NCBI GenBank assembly: GCA_019915015.1
Contig: JAHBBC010000037.1
Location: forward strand, 266,305 to 330,304
DNA length: 64,000 nucleotides
Source: Auriscalpium vulgare
Lineage: Eukaryota > Basidiomycota > Agaricomycetes > Russulales > Auriscalpiaceae
Reading direction: 5' to 3'
Under the pieces are notes generated by a model that saw nothing but the letters and a program-made list of their open reading frames with translations, did no database searches and had not been told where the DNA came from. The position numbers and the translations under genes are program-made. Below, piece by piece: positions 21,564 through 31,067 of this stretch. Each line of letters begins with the position of its first letter. The stretch's first letter is position 1.

Positions 21564-24500
21564 AGGCGTCGTTGGACGACCAGGCGGAAGTGGCGCTCGT
21601 CCTCGAGTTCACGGGCGACGCCGCCGATCCTATTTCCGTGGAAGCCGTGGTCCCCTTCGACTCCTCTAGTTCGCCGGAAGAGTTACGAGCAACCTATTTA
21701 TCATTTTGCGATCTCCCAGAATCTACCCCTCCAATATTTGATCGGCCGACCGACGCGACTTTAGACGTTCCATCGGCGCCCGTTTTCTTTCTCGCCCCAG
21801 CCGGGGTGCCATCGTTCGCAGGCGAACAGGAATTTCGCGACTGTAAGTCGCTGCCAAGCAGCGCGCGGGCACGCGCAGTTTTCGCAGCGACCAAGAAAAA
21901 GTATAAGCCAGCCCACCTAAAAGTGAAGCCAGTACTAGCCGACTTGCCTGGGCAGTTCAGAATCATACGCGACATACGAGGCGACCCGCTAGCGACACTA
22001 CCCAAGTTACCAACGAAGCCCCCTGACTTCCGGCCGACGGGGCGTTACACCGAGGAGCGCCGCGACCAATTCGACGTAGTTCACGAGGGGGACTTCTTGT
22101 GGAAGGAGGAACGCAAGCTGATGCACCATTTTATGTGCGAGCACAACGGTGCGTTCGCGTGGGACGACAGCGAGCGAGGCCACTTCCGCGAAGATTTCTT
22201 TCCGCCGGTCACGATACCCGTCGTACCGCACACGCCATGGGTACAACGCAACATACCGATCCCGCCGGGAATCTACGACCAAGTCATGGAACAAATCAGT
22301 CGGAAGTTGGCCGCGAACGTCTACGAACCATCCAATTCGTCGTATAGGTCGCGGTGGTTCTGCGTGGTCAAAAAGGATGGAACGAGCCTGCGCATAGTGC
22401 ACAGCCTGGAGCCGTTAAACGCCGTCACGATAGCTCATTCCGGTGTGCCCCCGTTTACCGACCAACTGGCCGAGCAATTCGCGGGTCGGGCTTGCGGCGC
22501 GATGCTGGATCTGTACGTCGGATACGACGAGCGAGCATTGGACCCAGCGTCGCGCGACCTCACTACGTTCCAGACCCCTTACGGCGCGCTGCGGTTGGTA
22601 ACACTACCGATGGGCTGGACGAATTCAGTGCCTATCTTCCACGACGACGTCACACATATCCTGAGGCCGGAAATTCCCCACGTCACGATACCGTTTATTG
22701 ATGACGTACCGGTCAAGGGCCCCGCGAGCGAATACAAGGACGACCAGGGGAAGTACGAGACAATCGCTGACAACGAGGGCATCCGCCGATTTGTCTGGGA
22801 ACACTTTCAGAATCTCAACCGCGTCGTACAGCGCATGGGTTATTCGGGCGGGACGTTTTCGGGTTGGAAGACTATTTTGTGCGCGCCCGAAATTGTCGTG
22901 GTCGGACACCGCTGCACGAGGGACGGGCGGATCCCCGACGAACAACGGGTGGCTAAGATTGTGAATTGGGGGCCATGTCAAGACCTGTCCGATGTGCGGG
23001 CGTTCCTCGGGACGGTCGGGGTGCTGAGGATCTTCATCCACCATTTCGCACATCGCGCGCATGCGCTCACGCACCTTACGAGGAAAGATGTGCCATTCGA
23101 ATTCGGAGCGGAACAATTAGCAGCTATGGAAGATCTCAAAAGCGCGTTGCTGGAGTCGCCAGCCCTGAAACCGATCGACTATCAGTCGGGCGAACCGGTT
23201 ATCCTCGCGGTCGATACGTCTCCTATTGCGGTCGGGTTCTTGCTGTGCCAGGCTGACGCCGACGATCCGAAGAGTCGCAAGAAGCGTCGGTACGCACGGT
23301 TTGGGTCCATCGCGTTGAACGATCGCGAGGCGCGTTTTTCGCAACCAAAGTTAGAATTATACGGCCTGTTTCGGGCGCTCCGCGCGCTGAAGATATATCT
23401 CATCGGAGTGCGGAACATGGTCGTGGAAGTCGACGCACGCTACATTAAGGGCATGCTCGACAACCCCGATATTGAACCCTCAGCCAGCATGAATCGGTGG
23501 ATTATTGCCATTTTAATGTTCCATTTCGTCCTAGTTCACGTGCCCGGCCTGTTTCATGGGCCTGACGGGATGTCGCGACGAAGGCGCCAACCGGGCGACG
23601 TGGCAGAGAATGAGCACGACGGGTTCGAGGATTGGGTCGACGCAATGTATGGCTTCATTCACCTCGTGAACGCATACGTACCGCGCAGTACAAGGCCACG
23701 GTCGGGGGATCCGCGCGACCAACCAAGGGCCGCGATCGCAACGTTCGTCACCCAGGCAGCTCCGACAGAGTTGTCGTACGACGCCGTTGACCGCGACATC
23801 AAGGCGCAGCAGGCCGACGAGCGACTCGTTCGAGTGCGGGAATGGCACAACACGCTCCAACGACCGGAGGGCCTCGCCGACCAAGAGTATGCGACGTTCC
23901 TAAGGTACTGCACTGAGTTCTTCCTCGATGGCACGAGTCTCTTTCGCAAGGAGCCGCAGGGGCGCCACCAGCTCGTTTTAGCACCGGAACGCCGCATAGG
24001 GGCTTTAAAAGCGTGCCACGACGACGTCGGCCATCGCGGCGCGTACCCGACCAAGATGTTTCTCCTCGAACGCTTCTGGTGGCCCTACATGGACCGCGAC
24101 GTCGCGTGGTTTGTCCGATCGTGCCACATTTGTCAAGTGCGACAGGTGAAGCACGTGCTCATTCCCCCAACGGTCGCGACCCCGGCGCCGCTGTTCGCCA
24201 AGATGTACGCTGATACCATGCACATGCCGGCTTCGCGAGGTTTCAAATACATCGTACAAGGCAGGTGCTCGGTCTCGCATTTCCCAGAGTGGCGCATGCT
24301 GCGTCAGGAAAATGCCAAGTCGCTCGCGCGATGGATATTCGAGGACGTACTCTGTCGCTGGGGAGCGCTCCGGGAAATCGTAACGGATAACGGGACGCCG
24401 TACCTAGCAGCGATGAAGCACCTCGAGGAAGATTACGGCGTGCAGCACATCCGCATCTCAGGCTATAACTCGCGATCCAACGGAATCGTAGAGCGATCGC

Positions 24501-25231
24501 ATTTCGACGTCCGACAGGCCCTGTACAAGGCTGCCGACGGTGACGCGAGCAAGTGGGCCACGGTCGCACACTCGGTATTCTGGGCGGACAGGATCACAAC
24601 GCGCAGGCGTATGGGCTGCTCCCCCTACTTCGCGGCGACTGGCACGCAGGCATTGATGCCCCTCGATATCGTAGAGGCGACGTATCTCCTACCACCGCCT
24701 GACTCAATACTGTCGACGACGGATTTAATCGCGCGACGGGCTGTCGCACTTCAGAAGCGCCGCACCCAGCTCCGTACGCTCCACTCGAAAGTGTTTGACA
24801 AGCGGCGGCATGATGCGCTGATTTTCGAGCGCGACCACGAAGCGTCGATCAAGAACTACGGCTTCCAACGAGGCGACCTTGTCCTGGTACGTTTCACGCA
24901 GTTCGAGAAATCACTCGACCGCAAGATGCTGCCTCGCTACGACGGTCCGTTCATCGTAATTGGGCGGCGACGCGGTGGACCGTACGTCCTGTGTGATATG
25001 CACGGGGCGGTCTTCGACAGGCCCACTGCGGAGTTTCGCGTCATTCCGTACTTCGCGCGACCACACATCACGCTTCCTCCGCTACCGGAGTTCATCGACA
25101 TACCCGCCCGACGACTAAACGAGCTTCTCGGGCAGCCTGGCTCCGACGCCCAAGCACAGGAATCACGCAGCATAGACAGCGACGCGTCGGACACAGCGAG
25201 TAACAGCGCGGAGGACGGTAGTGTCGCCTGA
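21551..25231 (+). CDS. pol: E2 pol polyprotein (RT-RNase H-integrase)
   Basis: Uninterrupted -1-frame ORF of about 1220 codons. Domain order: linker; reverse transcriptase (WFCVVKKDGTSLRIVHSL, catalytic FIDDV); RNase H (ILAVDTS, QPKLELYGL, VEVDARYIK); integrase zinc region (HDDVGHRG ... CHICQV), DDE core (YADTMH, VTDNGT, NGIVERSHFD), and a GPF motif (YDGPFIVIGRRRGGPYVL). There is no chromodomain. No stop or frameshift was seen, so E2 could be active. FIDDV in place of the usual YxDD first residue is a mild oddity; E1 has YIDDV. No ATG is needed if pol is made by frameshifting from gag. Confidence 0.9.
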   Translation, partial: FSALEASLDDQAEVALVLEFTGDAADPISVEAVVPFDSSSSPEELRATYLSFCDLPESTPPIFDRPTDATLDVPSAPVFFLAPAGVPSFAGEQEFRDCKSLPSSARARAVFAATKKKYKPAHLKVKPVLADLPGQFRIIRDIRGDPLATLPKLPTKPPDFRPTGRYTEERRDQFDVVHEGDFLWKEERKLMHHFMCEHNGAFAWDDSERGHFREDFFPPVTIPVVPHTPWVQRNIPIPPGIYDQVMEQISRKLAANVYEPSNSSYRSRWFCVVKKDGTSLRIVHSLEPLNAVTIAHSGVPPFTDQLAEQFAGRACGAMLDLYVGYDERALDPASRDLTTFQTPYGALRLVTLPMGWTNSVPIFHDDVTHILRPEIPHVTIPFIDDVPVKGPASEYKDDQGKYETIADNEGIRRFVWEHFQNLNRVVQRMGYSGGTFSGWKTILCAPEIVVVGHRCTRDGRIPDEQRVAKIVNWGPCQDLSDVRAFLGTVGVLRIFIHHFAHRAHALTHLTRKDVPFEFGAEQLAAMEDLKSALLESPALKPIDYQSGEPVILAVDTSPIAVGFLLCQADADDPKSRKKRRYARFGSIALNDREARFSQPKLELYGLFRALRALKIYLIGVRNMVVEVDARYIKGMLDNPDIEPSASMNRWIIAILMFHFVLVHVPGLFHGPDGMSRRRRQPGDVAENEHDGFEDWVDAMYGFIHLVNAYVPRSTRPRSGDPRDQPRAAIATFVTQAAPTELSYDAVDRDIKAQQADERLVRVREWHNTLQRPEGLADQEYATFLRYCTEFFLDGTSLFRKEPQGRHQLVLAPERRIGALKACHDDVGHRGAYPTKMFLLERFWWPYMDRDVAWFVRSCHICQVRQVKHVLIPPTVATPAPLFAKMYADTMHMPASRGFKYIVQGRCSVSHFPEWRMLRQENAKSLARWIFEDVLCRWGALREIVTDNGTPYLAAMKHLEEDYGVQHIRISGYNSRSNGIVERSHFDVRQALYKAADGDASKWATVAHSVFWADRITTRRRMGCSPYFAATGTQALMPLDIVEATYLLPPPDSILSTTDLIARRAVALQKRRTQLRTLHSKVFDKRRHDALIFERDHEASIKNYGFQRGDLVLVRFTQFEKSLDRKMLPRYDGPFIVIGRRRGGPYVLCDMHGAVFDRPTAEFRVIPYFARPHITLPPLPEFIDIPARRLNELLGQPGSDAQAQESRSIDSDASDTASNSAEDGSVA

Positions 25232-25244
25232 CCGGCCGTGCGCG

Positions 25245-25280
25245 ACTGCTGAGGTCAGCAGTTTCAGTCGGGGGGAGGAC
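25245..25280 (+). promoter_or_regulatory. Hairpin-polypurine motif 1, end of E2 pol
   Basis: ACTGCTG-AGGT-CAGCAGT (perfect 7-bp stem) then TTCAGT and CGGGGGGAGGA. It lies just after the pol stop, exactly where an ordinary element would have its polypurine tract before the 3' LTR. Here 5.8 kb of cargo follows. Confidence 0.75.
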
Positions 25281-25501
25281 GCGATACGACTGGACTAGGT
25301 ATTACGTTAAGGAGATACACCACGGACAGTACACTGAGACTATTGGTTCAACTTATTTCTTTTCTCCTCTTGTGGTGGGGGGGACACTAAAATTCTATTT
25401 GGGCAAGCATGCGTAGAGACGACAGCACGAAAAACAACAAGAAAAGTAACGCAAAAACAAGAGAATACAAGAAACAGAGAAAAATGCGAGAAAGGGTCGA
25501 C

Positions 25502-27596
25502 CTACTCAGCGACGTCCATATACACGGTCTCAACGGCGTCGCCAACGTCGGAACCGTCCTCCTCGCTGCTCTCCTCGACTCCGACCACGCCTTCCTCGCT
25601 CTCCTCTTCGTCGTCGTCCGTCTCGTCGTCGACACCCGCTGGATCGGCAGGCGCGGCAAGGGGGATACCGCCGGCCGAGGGAAGGTCCTCCGCGCTCTCC
25701 GCGCCATCCGACACGGCGGGCGTACGAGCAGCGCGCCGGCGACCATACGTGCGCAGCACGGGATGCACGGGAGCCGGGGACGCGCGCGACTCTACGGAGG
25801 GGGCGCGAGCAGGCGCCAGCTCATCCTCCTCCTCATCGCTAACGATCGGGGCGGCGGGAGTAGAGGCGGCGACGGAGCTGGGCGGAATGGTGGCGAGGGT
25901 GGGCGAGTCAGAGCGCCGGTGACCACTGGGCCCAGCGACCGGCGAACTACGGAGGGAGGGAGAGCGGGAGGCCTCGGAAGCCACAGCGTCGGCGGACACG
26001 CGCGAGCCGAACTGGTGCTCGAGCTGGGCAAGGCGCACGAGGAGCCGGTCGTGACGGTAGGGCCACAGGTTGAGCGTCGTCGCGCTAGCAGCCAGCTCCG
26101 CCCGGACGAGCGCGATGGAGTCGGCATGGTCGGAGAAGTTGTCGGCAGGAGGGAGGTCCTCGAAACGCCGCGCGTCCTCGTCCACCGACGCCAGCACGGA
26201 CGCGAGGAGGTCGCGAGCCCGACGTGGGGAATCTGAAGGGAGGGAAGAACAGGTGAGTGTTAGGAGAAGGGTAAGAGGGGCGCAGCAACGTACCTGCAGA
26301 GTCGGCGGCCGCCAGTAAGTCCGCAAGGAACTTGGCGAAGAAGGGCGCCGCCACAGGCGCCGCAGCGCCGCGACGGGAGGCAGAACGCGGCCGGGGGGCA
26401 CGAGAAGGAGCGCGGGAGCGGACCGACCGACCACGGGAACGGTGGGGGGAAGGGGCGCGAGGGCGCGAACCGTCCACGAGTACAGCGCCGCCGCAGCCCT
26501 TGCGCTGGGCGCGACAGCGGATGCACTTGGTGGGGCGGTGAGGCTTGAACTCACAACGCACCGGCCCGCGCACGAAACCAGCCTGGCAGCGGCCGCAGCG
26601 GGTAGAAGTCTGGAAGGGTGGACGGTCCGCAACAGCAGGGGAGATGGGGAGGGGGTAGCTCACCTTGATGCGCTCACCAGCGTACCGCTCGGTGTGCGTC
26701 GGGCGGCGATCCGACCGGTGGAACAAGGGGTCGCCGTCACTGTCTACCGCCTCCGACAGCGAGTCGTCGAGACCACTACCCGGCGACGTCGACGAACGGC
26801 TGCGACGGCGGCGAGGGGCGGGCCGACCCTTTTTGGCGGTGCGACCGCGCCGGGGTTGAGGCGACTCGGTCGCGTGGGGAGACGAGAGGGGTGTGGGGGA
26901 GTGCGAGGCGCGGCGCTTCCCGGCGGCTTGGGACGGAGGCTGGACGGCCGCAGTGGCGGTACGCGCGGCGAGGCGCTCCCCGCGGGCAGAAGGCGGCGGC
27001 GGGACCGGCCCCGGGAGCGGCAACACCACCTCCGCGCGGTTCGCGAGCACGCGACGAGCCTGCGTAAAGAGCGGGCAGAAAGAAAGGGGCGAGGTTAGCG
27101 GGTGACGACAAGGACCGCCGATACACGCACCTTGGGGCGGAGCCGGGTAACGGAAGGGTCGGCCACGGCGACGGTGCCCTCACGCGTCCCAGCGCCGACG
27201 AGGGGCGACGGCGTGGCAACGGTCGGAGCGGACCGCGGCACGGTCGCCTGGGGCGCTTCAGGGGCCTCCGCAGCCTCGTCGTCTTCGTTCGCCTCGTCGA
27301 GGAACAGGGGCGGGGGTCGCACGGCTTCTTCAAGCGCGTCGTACCGCGCGCGCGCCTCGGGGGAGAACGTCACCCCACGACCACGGGCGTCGTAGTAGGC
27401 ACGCTAGGAAATCGCAAGTCAGAAAGGAAGGCGAGATCAGGAAGAGCAGACGTACCAGGAGCTGGCGCGCTTGCGGGCGCAGCAGCGCGAGTTGGGCCTC
27501 GGAGGTGGCGTCACGCGCCATGGGCCCGAGTAAGCCCAGCTGGAGATCCAGCATGGCGCGGGTAGCGGTGGCGTCGGCGACGGTGGCAGCGTCCAT
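25502..27596 (-). CDS. E2 cargo gene C: nuclear-type Cys/His protein, five exons
   Basis: Model: exons 27456-27596, 27131-27403, 26664-27059, 26294-26609 and 25502-26232, all with GT..AG borders and one continuous frame, giving about 618 residues. Early residues form a helical LDLQLGLLGPMA region. The middle is basic (KKGRPAPRRRRSRSS). Exon 4 has a compact Cys/His cluster, CX2C-X10-C-X4-H-X4-CX2C-X6-C, whose last part resembles half of a Zn2Cys6 finger, followed by a Ser/Arg tract (SRGRSVRSR). The last exon is helical and ends in a very acidic tail. It is probably nuclear and nucleic-acid-binding by composition. I know no named family. It is antisense to gag-pol inside E2. Confidence 0.72.
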
Positions 27597-28086
27597 GGGG
27601 TGAGGAATCGGGGAGCGGGAAGGCGAGCGAGCGAGGTGAGGGGAAGAGGGAAGAAGGGCGACGGCGACTTCGCCGCAGGCGCACGAACAATGGTGCGTGC
27701 GTGGGAGCGACCGGCCGCGTGGCCCGGCCAGAGCGCTGGTTTTGCCTCCGAGCGCCCACGACGCCGGGTCGATCCGCGATCTGATCAGCGATCGTTGATT
27801 TGATCCCGCGACATGCCCCGGACCGGTGCGGGACGCCACGCGCGGCTCCGACGCCGCGTGGCGGGCACGTGTTGCTGGCGCGAGCGAAATCGCACAAGTC
27901 GTTGGCGCCCGCCCCTCCCACGGGGCGCGACCACGGTACACTGGCGTCGCACAAGCGGGTAACGCGTCGCAAGTTCAATACTCGTATTGGGAGGCATTCA
28001 ACGACGTACATGCGGGCACAAGGCACTACACTAACGCGGGCTCTTTCTTTCCCTTTATCTCCCGACGCTCCGACAGTGCGACGACG
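27597..28086. other. Spacer between cargo genes C and B
   Basis: About 490 bp, very GC-rich, serving as the upstream region of gene C and downstream region of gene B. No hairpin-polypurine motif and no convincing extra gene is visible. Confidence 0.4.
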
Positions 28087-29268
28087 CTACAGCGTGGCAG
28101 GATCGTCACGCGGGATACGCCCCTGCTGAGTGAGGCGCCCCCGAGTCGCACCCCCGCCTCGACGACCACGGTGCGCGTTTTGCCAACCCATCGGGACTGC
28201 GCGGAACGTCACGACCTCGTCCAAGAACATCGTCGGGTCGCTGTGGACGTCGGCCAATAACTCGGTGGGGAGGTTCGACGCGAGGATAGCGCTCTCAATG
28301 GCGGTGCGCGCATGAAGACTGTCGATAGTGGTGGACCACTGCAAGGCGTCGCGCAGATACGCGGCAGCGGCGGCCTCCAAGAACCCATCCGCAGAGTCAA
28401 AGGCGTCGGCATACGGACCCCAGCGACCACGCGCGCGGCGGTCGTCGGGTCGCGCAAGTTGCGCGATGGTGCCGTAGATCGACGCCAAGGTCGCCACGGT
28501 CTCGGTGGTGTGGGTAATGAGCGTATCGGACAGAGGGTGCGCGAGGGTACGCAGGAGGTCGGGGAGGGATATGCCGGTGGTCGAGTAGGAGAGGCGATGG
28601 ACCTCGGACAGGAGGGCCTCTTCCCCGCCGTTCAGGCGCTGAAGAGCCGAAGCGCAAGCATTCATGCCGGCAATGAACTCCGCGTGGACTGTCGCGTCGA
28701 TGCCCGCTCCGCGACCGGTGGGATGAGCGGCCAAGCAGAGCTCACCAAGGCTGCGACGGTACTGGGGAACGGACGTGCGGCCCGACTCAAATGCGGCCCA
28801 CAGGGCGCCCTCGCAGAGGCGCGAGAGCTGGCGAGAGTGGTCGCGATTGTTCGGGAAGGTGAATCCAGCGATTGGGCGAACCGAAAATGTCGGGTCGAGA
28901 GGAGCGGACGTCGGAGGCGCGAGGTCGCTGACGAGGTTACCACCCCATTCAGCAAACGCGGCGCGCGACTCGGGGGACACAGTGAACAGCGTCTCGAAGA
29001 CGGGGCTGACAATTGCCTGGACAAGACGAAGGACGGATGGCTTCGCAGTGTTATACACTTCATTCTGGATAAGCGCGACACGGACGTGAGCGGGGATCGC
29101 AACGACAGCGCGAGGACTTACGTAGAGCGTAGCAACCTTGCGACCCCACTCCTCCCGAGCCAGAACCAGGGTCTCGACGGGAGCGGTCTCCAGGTCAATC
29201 GCGGGCGGAGTGAGGAGTAGCCCGACAAGGGCGAAAGCACGCGCCTCAAGGGTGAAACTGGACGACAT
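28087..29268 (-). CDS. E2 cargo gene B: uncharacterised helical protein, paralogue of A
   Basis: Exon 1 is 29122-29268 (ATG MSSSFTLEAR) and exon 2 is 28087-29064; the intron has GTAAGT and CAG borders. Product is about 374 residues, mostly alpha-helical, with a Gly/Arg-rich tail (HRGRRGGGATRGR) that could bind RNA. It aligns by eye with gene A across the intron: REEWGRKV versus RERWAQEV, CEGALWAAFESG versus VEENFWVVFRKR, TETVATLASIYG versus TENVANLQALWA. The intron sits at the same residue in both. No signal peptide or membrane segment. Family unknown to me; not RT, integrase or an obvious envelope. Confidence 0.72.
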   Translation of the reverse strand: MSSSFTLEARAFALVGLLLTPPAIDLETAPVETLVLAREEWGRKVATLYVSPRAVVAIPAHVRVALIQNEVYNTAKPSVLRLVQAIVSPVFETLFTVSPESRAAFAEWGGNLVSDLAPPTSAPLDPTFSVRPIAGFTFPNNRDHSRQLSRLCEGALWAAFESGRTSVPQYRRSLGELCLAAHPTGRGAGIDATVHAEFIAGMNACASALQRLNGGEEALLSEVHRLSYSTTGISLPDLLRTLAHPLSDTLITHTTETVATLASIYGTIAQLARPDDRRARGRWGPYADAFDSADGFLEAAAAAYLRDALQWSTTIDSLHARTAIESAILASNLPTELLADVHSDPTMFLDEVVTFRAVPMGWQNAHRGRRGGGATRGRLTQQGRIPRDDPATL

Positions 29269-29690
29269 GGTCGGAGGCTGGGTCGCACGCACCGACCGCA
29301 CTCGTTATGTAGGCCGTCGGAAACCCGCCGCGACCCGATATGCCGGGGTTTGGCCGGAGAATTTGCGTCTGAGGACAGGCGCAGATTTCAGTTGGGGGGA
29401 GGATGGCCAGTCACGAGCGACGAGGAGAAAGATAGGGATTTTCTCGGCGACGGGTGACCAGCCTGCGCAGGGTGCACGAGGAACAAGTAGCCAGAAGGGA
29501 GCGGGACAAGACAAAGTCAGAGCCGACCACGCGCAACCGAATCCGCGATCCATCAGAACACGGTCGGAGACCGCGCGACGCTATGAGTCGCCCACGCAGC
29601 GAAACGCGACGATCATTGCTATGAGACATCAGGGGCCACAGTTCTGTGCGATTCATGGCGGCCGGAGGGACCATTTACAGAAGGGGTACA
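29269..29690. other. Spacer between cargo genes B and A, with polypurine motif 2
   Basis: Upstream region of gene B and 3' region of gene A. Apart from the hairpin-polypurine motif at 29364-29404, nothing else was recognised. Confidence 0.4.
29364..29404 (+). promoter_or_regulatory. Hairpin-polypurine motif 2, inside E2 cargo
   Basis: TGCGTCTG-AGGA-CAGGCGCA forms an 8-bp stem with one G-T pair, then TTTCAGT and TGGGGGGAGGAT. It is almost identical to the true 3' polypurine tract but 1.66 kb upstream of it, separating genes C and B from gene A. Confidence 0.72.
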
Positions 29691-30918
29691 CTACTCACGA
29701 CTGCTCGCGATGTCGCTACCACTATCGCTGCGGTAATCCACTATCGCGCCGACATCGCCGACCACCACACGCTCCATCACAGCGACATCATCCCCGACAC
29801 CCCCGGCGTCCACGGGATCGCCCTGCATCTGCTCGTCGGAATCGACACCGCCGGCATCGTCGTCAACCAAGCCGACACCATCACCGGCGGGCAAGGCGGG
29901 GAGCCCCGACAATACACGATGGCGCACAAAGGTCACCAAGAGGTTGTTCGTGTAAAGGTCGGGCTCGGTCGGGGCGGCTGGGAAATGGCGCAGAACGTAT
30001 GCCGCAGTCACTGCGTACTCCAGGAAGAGTCGGGTTGCGTGCTCGAGGGAGAGGCAGGGGTCGCGAACGATGGCTAACAGGTAGGGAGCGTCGGCCCAAA
30101 GGGCTTGCAGATTGGCGACGTTCTCCGTAGCCCCAGCGAGCTCCTCGACGGTCTCGCGGTACACGGCCTCGAAACGAGCTAAAAGACGCGCACCCAGTCC
30201 GCCGAGGTTGCGACCGTACTGCGTGGGGGGCGAAATGGGCCAAGCGGTCGACTCGCGGGCGACGTAGTCGGGAAGGAAAGCGGTCCCACCACGCGAGTGG
30301 CGAATGGAGAGCGCGGAACATTCCAAGGCCTCTCGGAGGACGTACGCGACCCACGTCTGGTTGCCCAGGGGACGGTCATCGGGGATGGCGGCATGGAAAA
30401 TGGCGAGCTCGCGCAAGTACGACGCGACCGAGCACCCGCGTTTGCGAAACACGACCCAAAAGTTCTCCTCAACCAGCGTCGCGGTCAGCCGAACCTTGGG
30501 GGCGTCAAGTAGGTCGACCCGATCAACAACGGAGGTCCACGGGTGCAGCTCGGTCGTAGGGAGCGGGGCGGGACGAAGAAAGCGCCCCGCCCACGAGCGG
30601 AAGCGATCCTCGACCTCGGGTACGAGGAGGATGGCGTTCTCGAGTATCGGCATGAGGATGCGCTCGGCGAGGGGGATGATCAGCCTGGGGTCGGAATCGG
30701 TGATGGATTCCTACAGCCGATGGGAGCGGACGGTTAGCGCGACAACGGGGCGGAAAAGAGGGGAACCGTACAATGACAGCCAACACCTCCTGTGCCCAAC
30801 GCTCGCGCGATTCGATCGCTTCGGCGGCTGCTGCGAGCGGGAAGTCCGCGCTGGGGGCCCGACCCAGGTGGTACAGCAAGAGAGTACCGCGACGGTACGT
30901 GTGGGGAGACCAGGTCAT
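29691..30918 (-). CDS. E2 cargo gene A: uncharacterised helical protein, paralogue of B
   Basis: Exon 1 is 30772-30918 (ATG MTWSPHTYRRG) and exon 2 is 29691-30710, joined across a 61-nt intron with GTACGG and TAG borders, giving about 388 residues. It is mostly alpha-helical, with an acidic Asp/Gly/Val-rich C-terminal ~70 residues. Conserved spots with gene B flank the shared intron, followed by a W-x-x-F block and a late FLE-x6-Y segment. The gene begins only 149 bp from the 3' LTR, so the LTR may supply or share its promoter. Function unknown. Confidence 0.72.
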
Positions 30919-31029
30919 GATGGTGTGTGGGGGGGGGTTGGTTGGTCGGGCGGGCGGTGCGACGCTACCTGACGACTCATCGAGACGGCGCGAGGGAGCC
31001 TTTATCAGGAGGAGCCATCCGGGGATTCG

Positions 31030-31067
31030 CCGACTGAGGGCAGTCGGTAGCTCAGTTGGGGGGAGGA
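31030..31067 (+). promoter_or_regulatory. Hairpin-polypurine motif 3, true E2 3' polypurine tract
   Basis: CCGACTG-AGGG-CAGTCGG (perfect 7-bp stem), then TCAGT and TGGGGGGAGGA, directly abutting the 3' LTR at 31068. This is the expected plus-strand primer of E2. Confidence 0.8.

Noticed and set aside
26538..26575. tRNA T-arm-like sequence on the plus strand
   Set aside because: It is part of the Cys/His coding exon of cargo gene C; no A-box, stems or terminator accompany it.
29138..30130. 330-codon plus-strand frame within the E2 cargo
   Set aside because: It mirrors genes A and B on the opposite strand, crosses their introns and a polypurine tract, and has Arg/His-rich composition typical of a shadow frame.
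25502..30918. Cargo genes as an envelope gene, making E2 an errantivirus-like element
   Set aside because: The genes are antisense, lack a signal peptide and membrane anchors, and have retained introns, so they do not fit an env gene.
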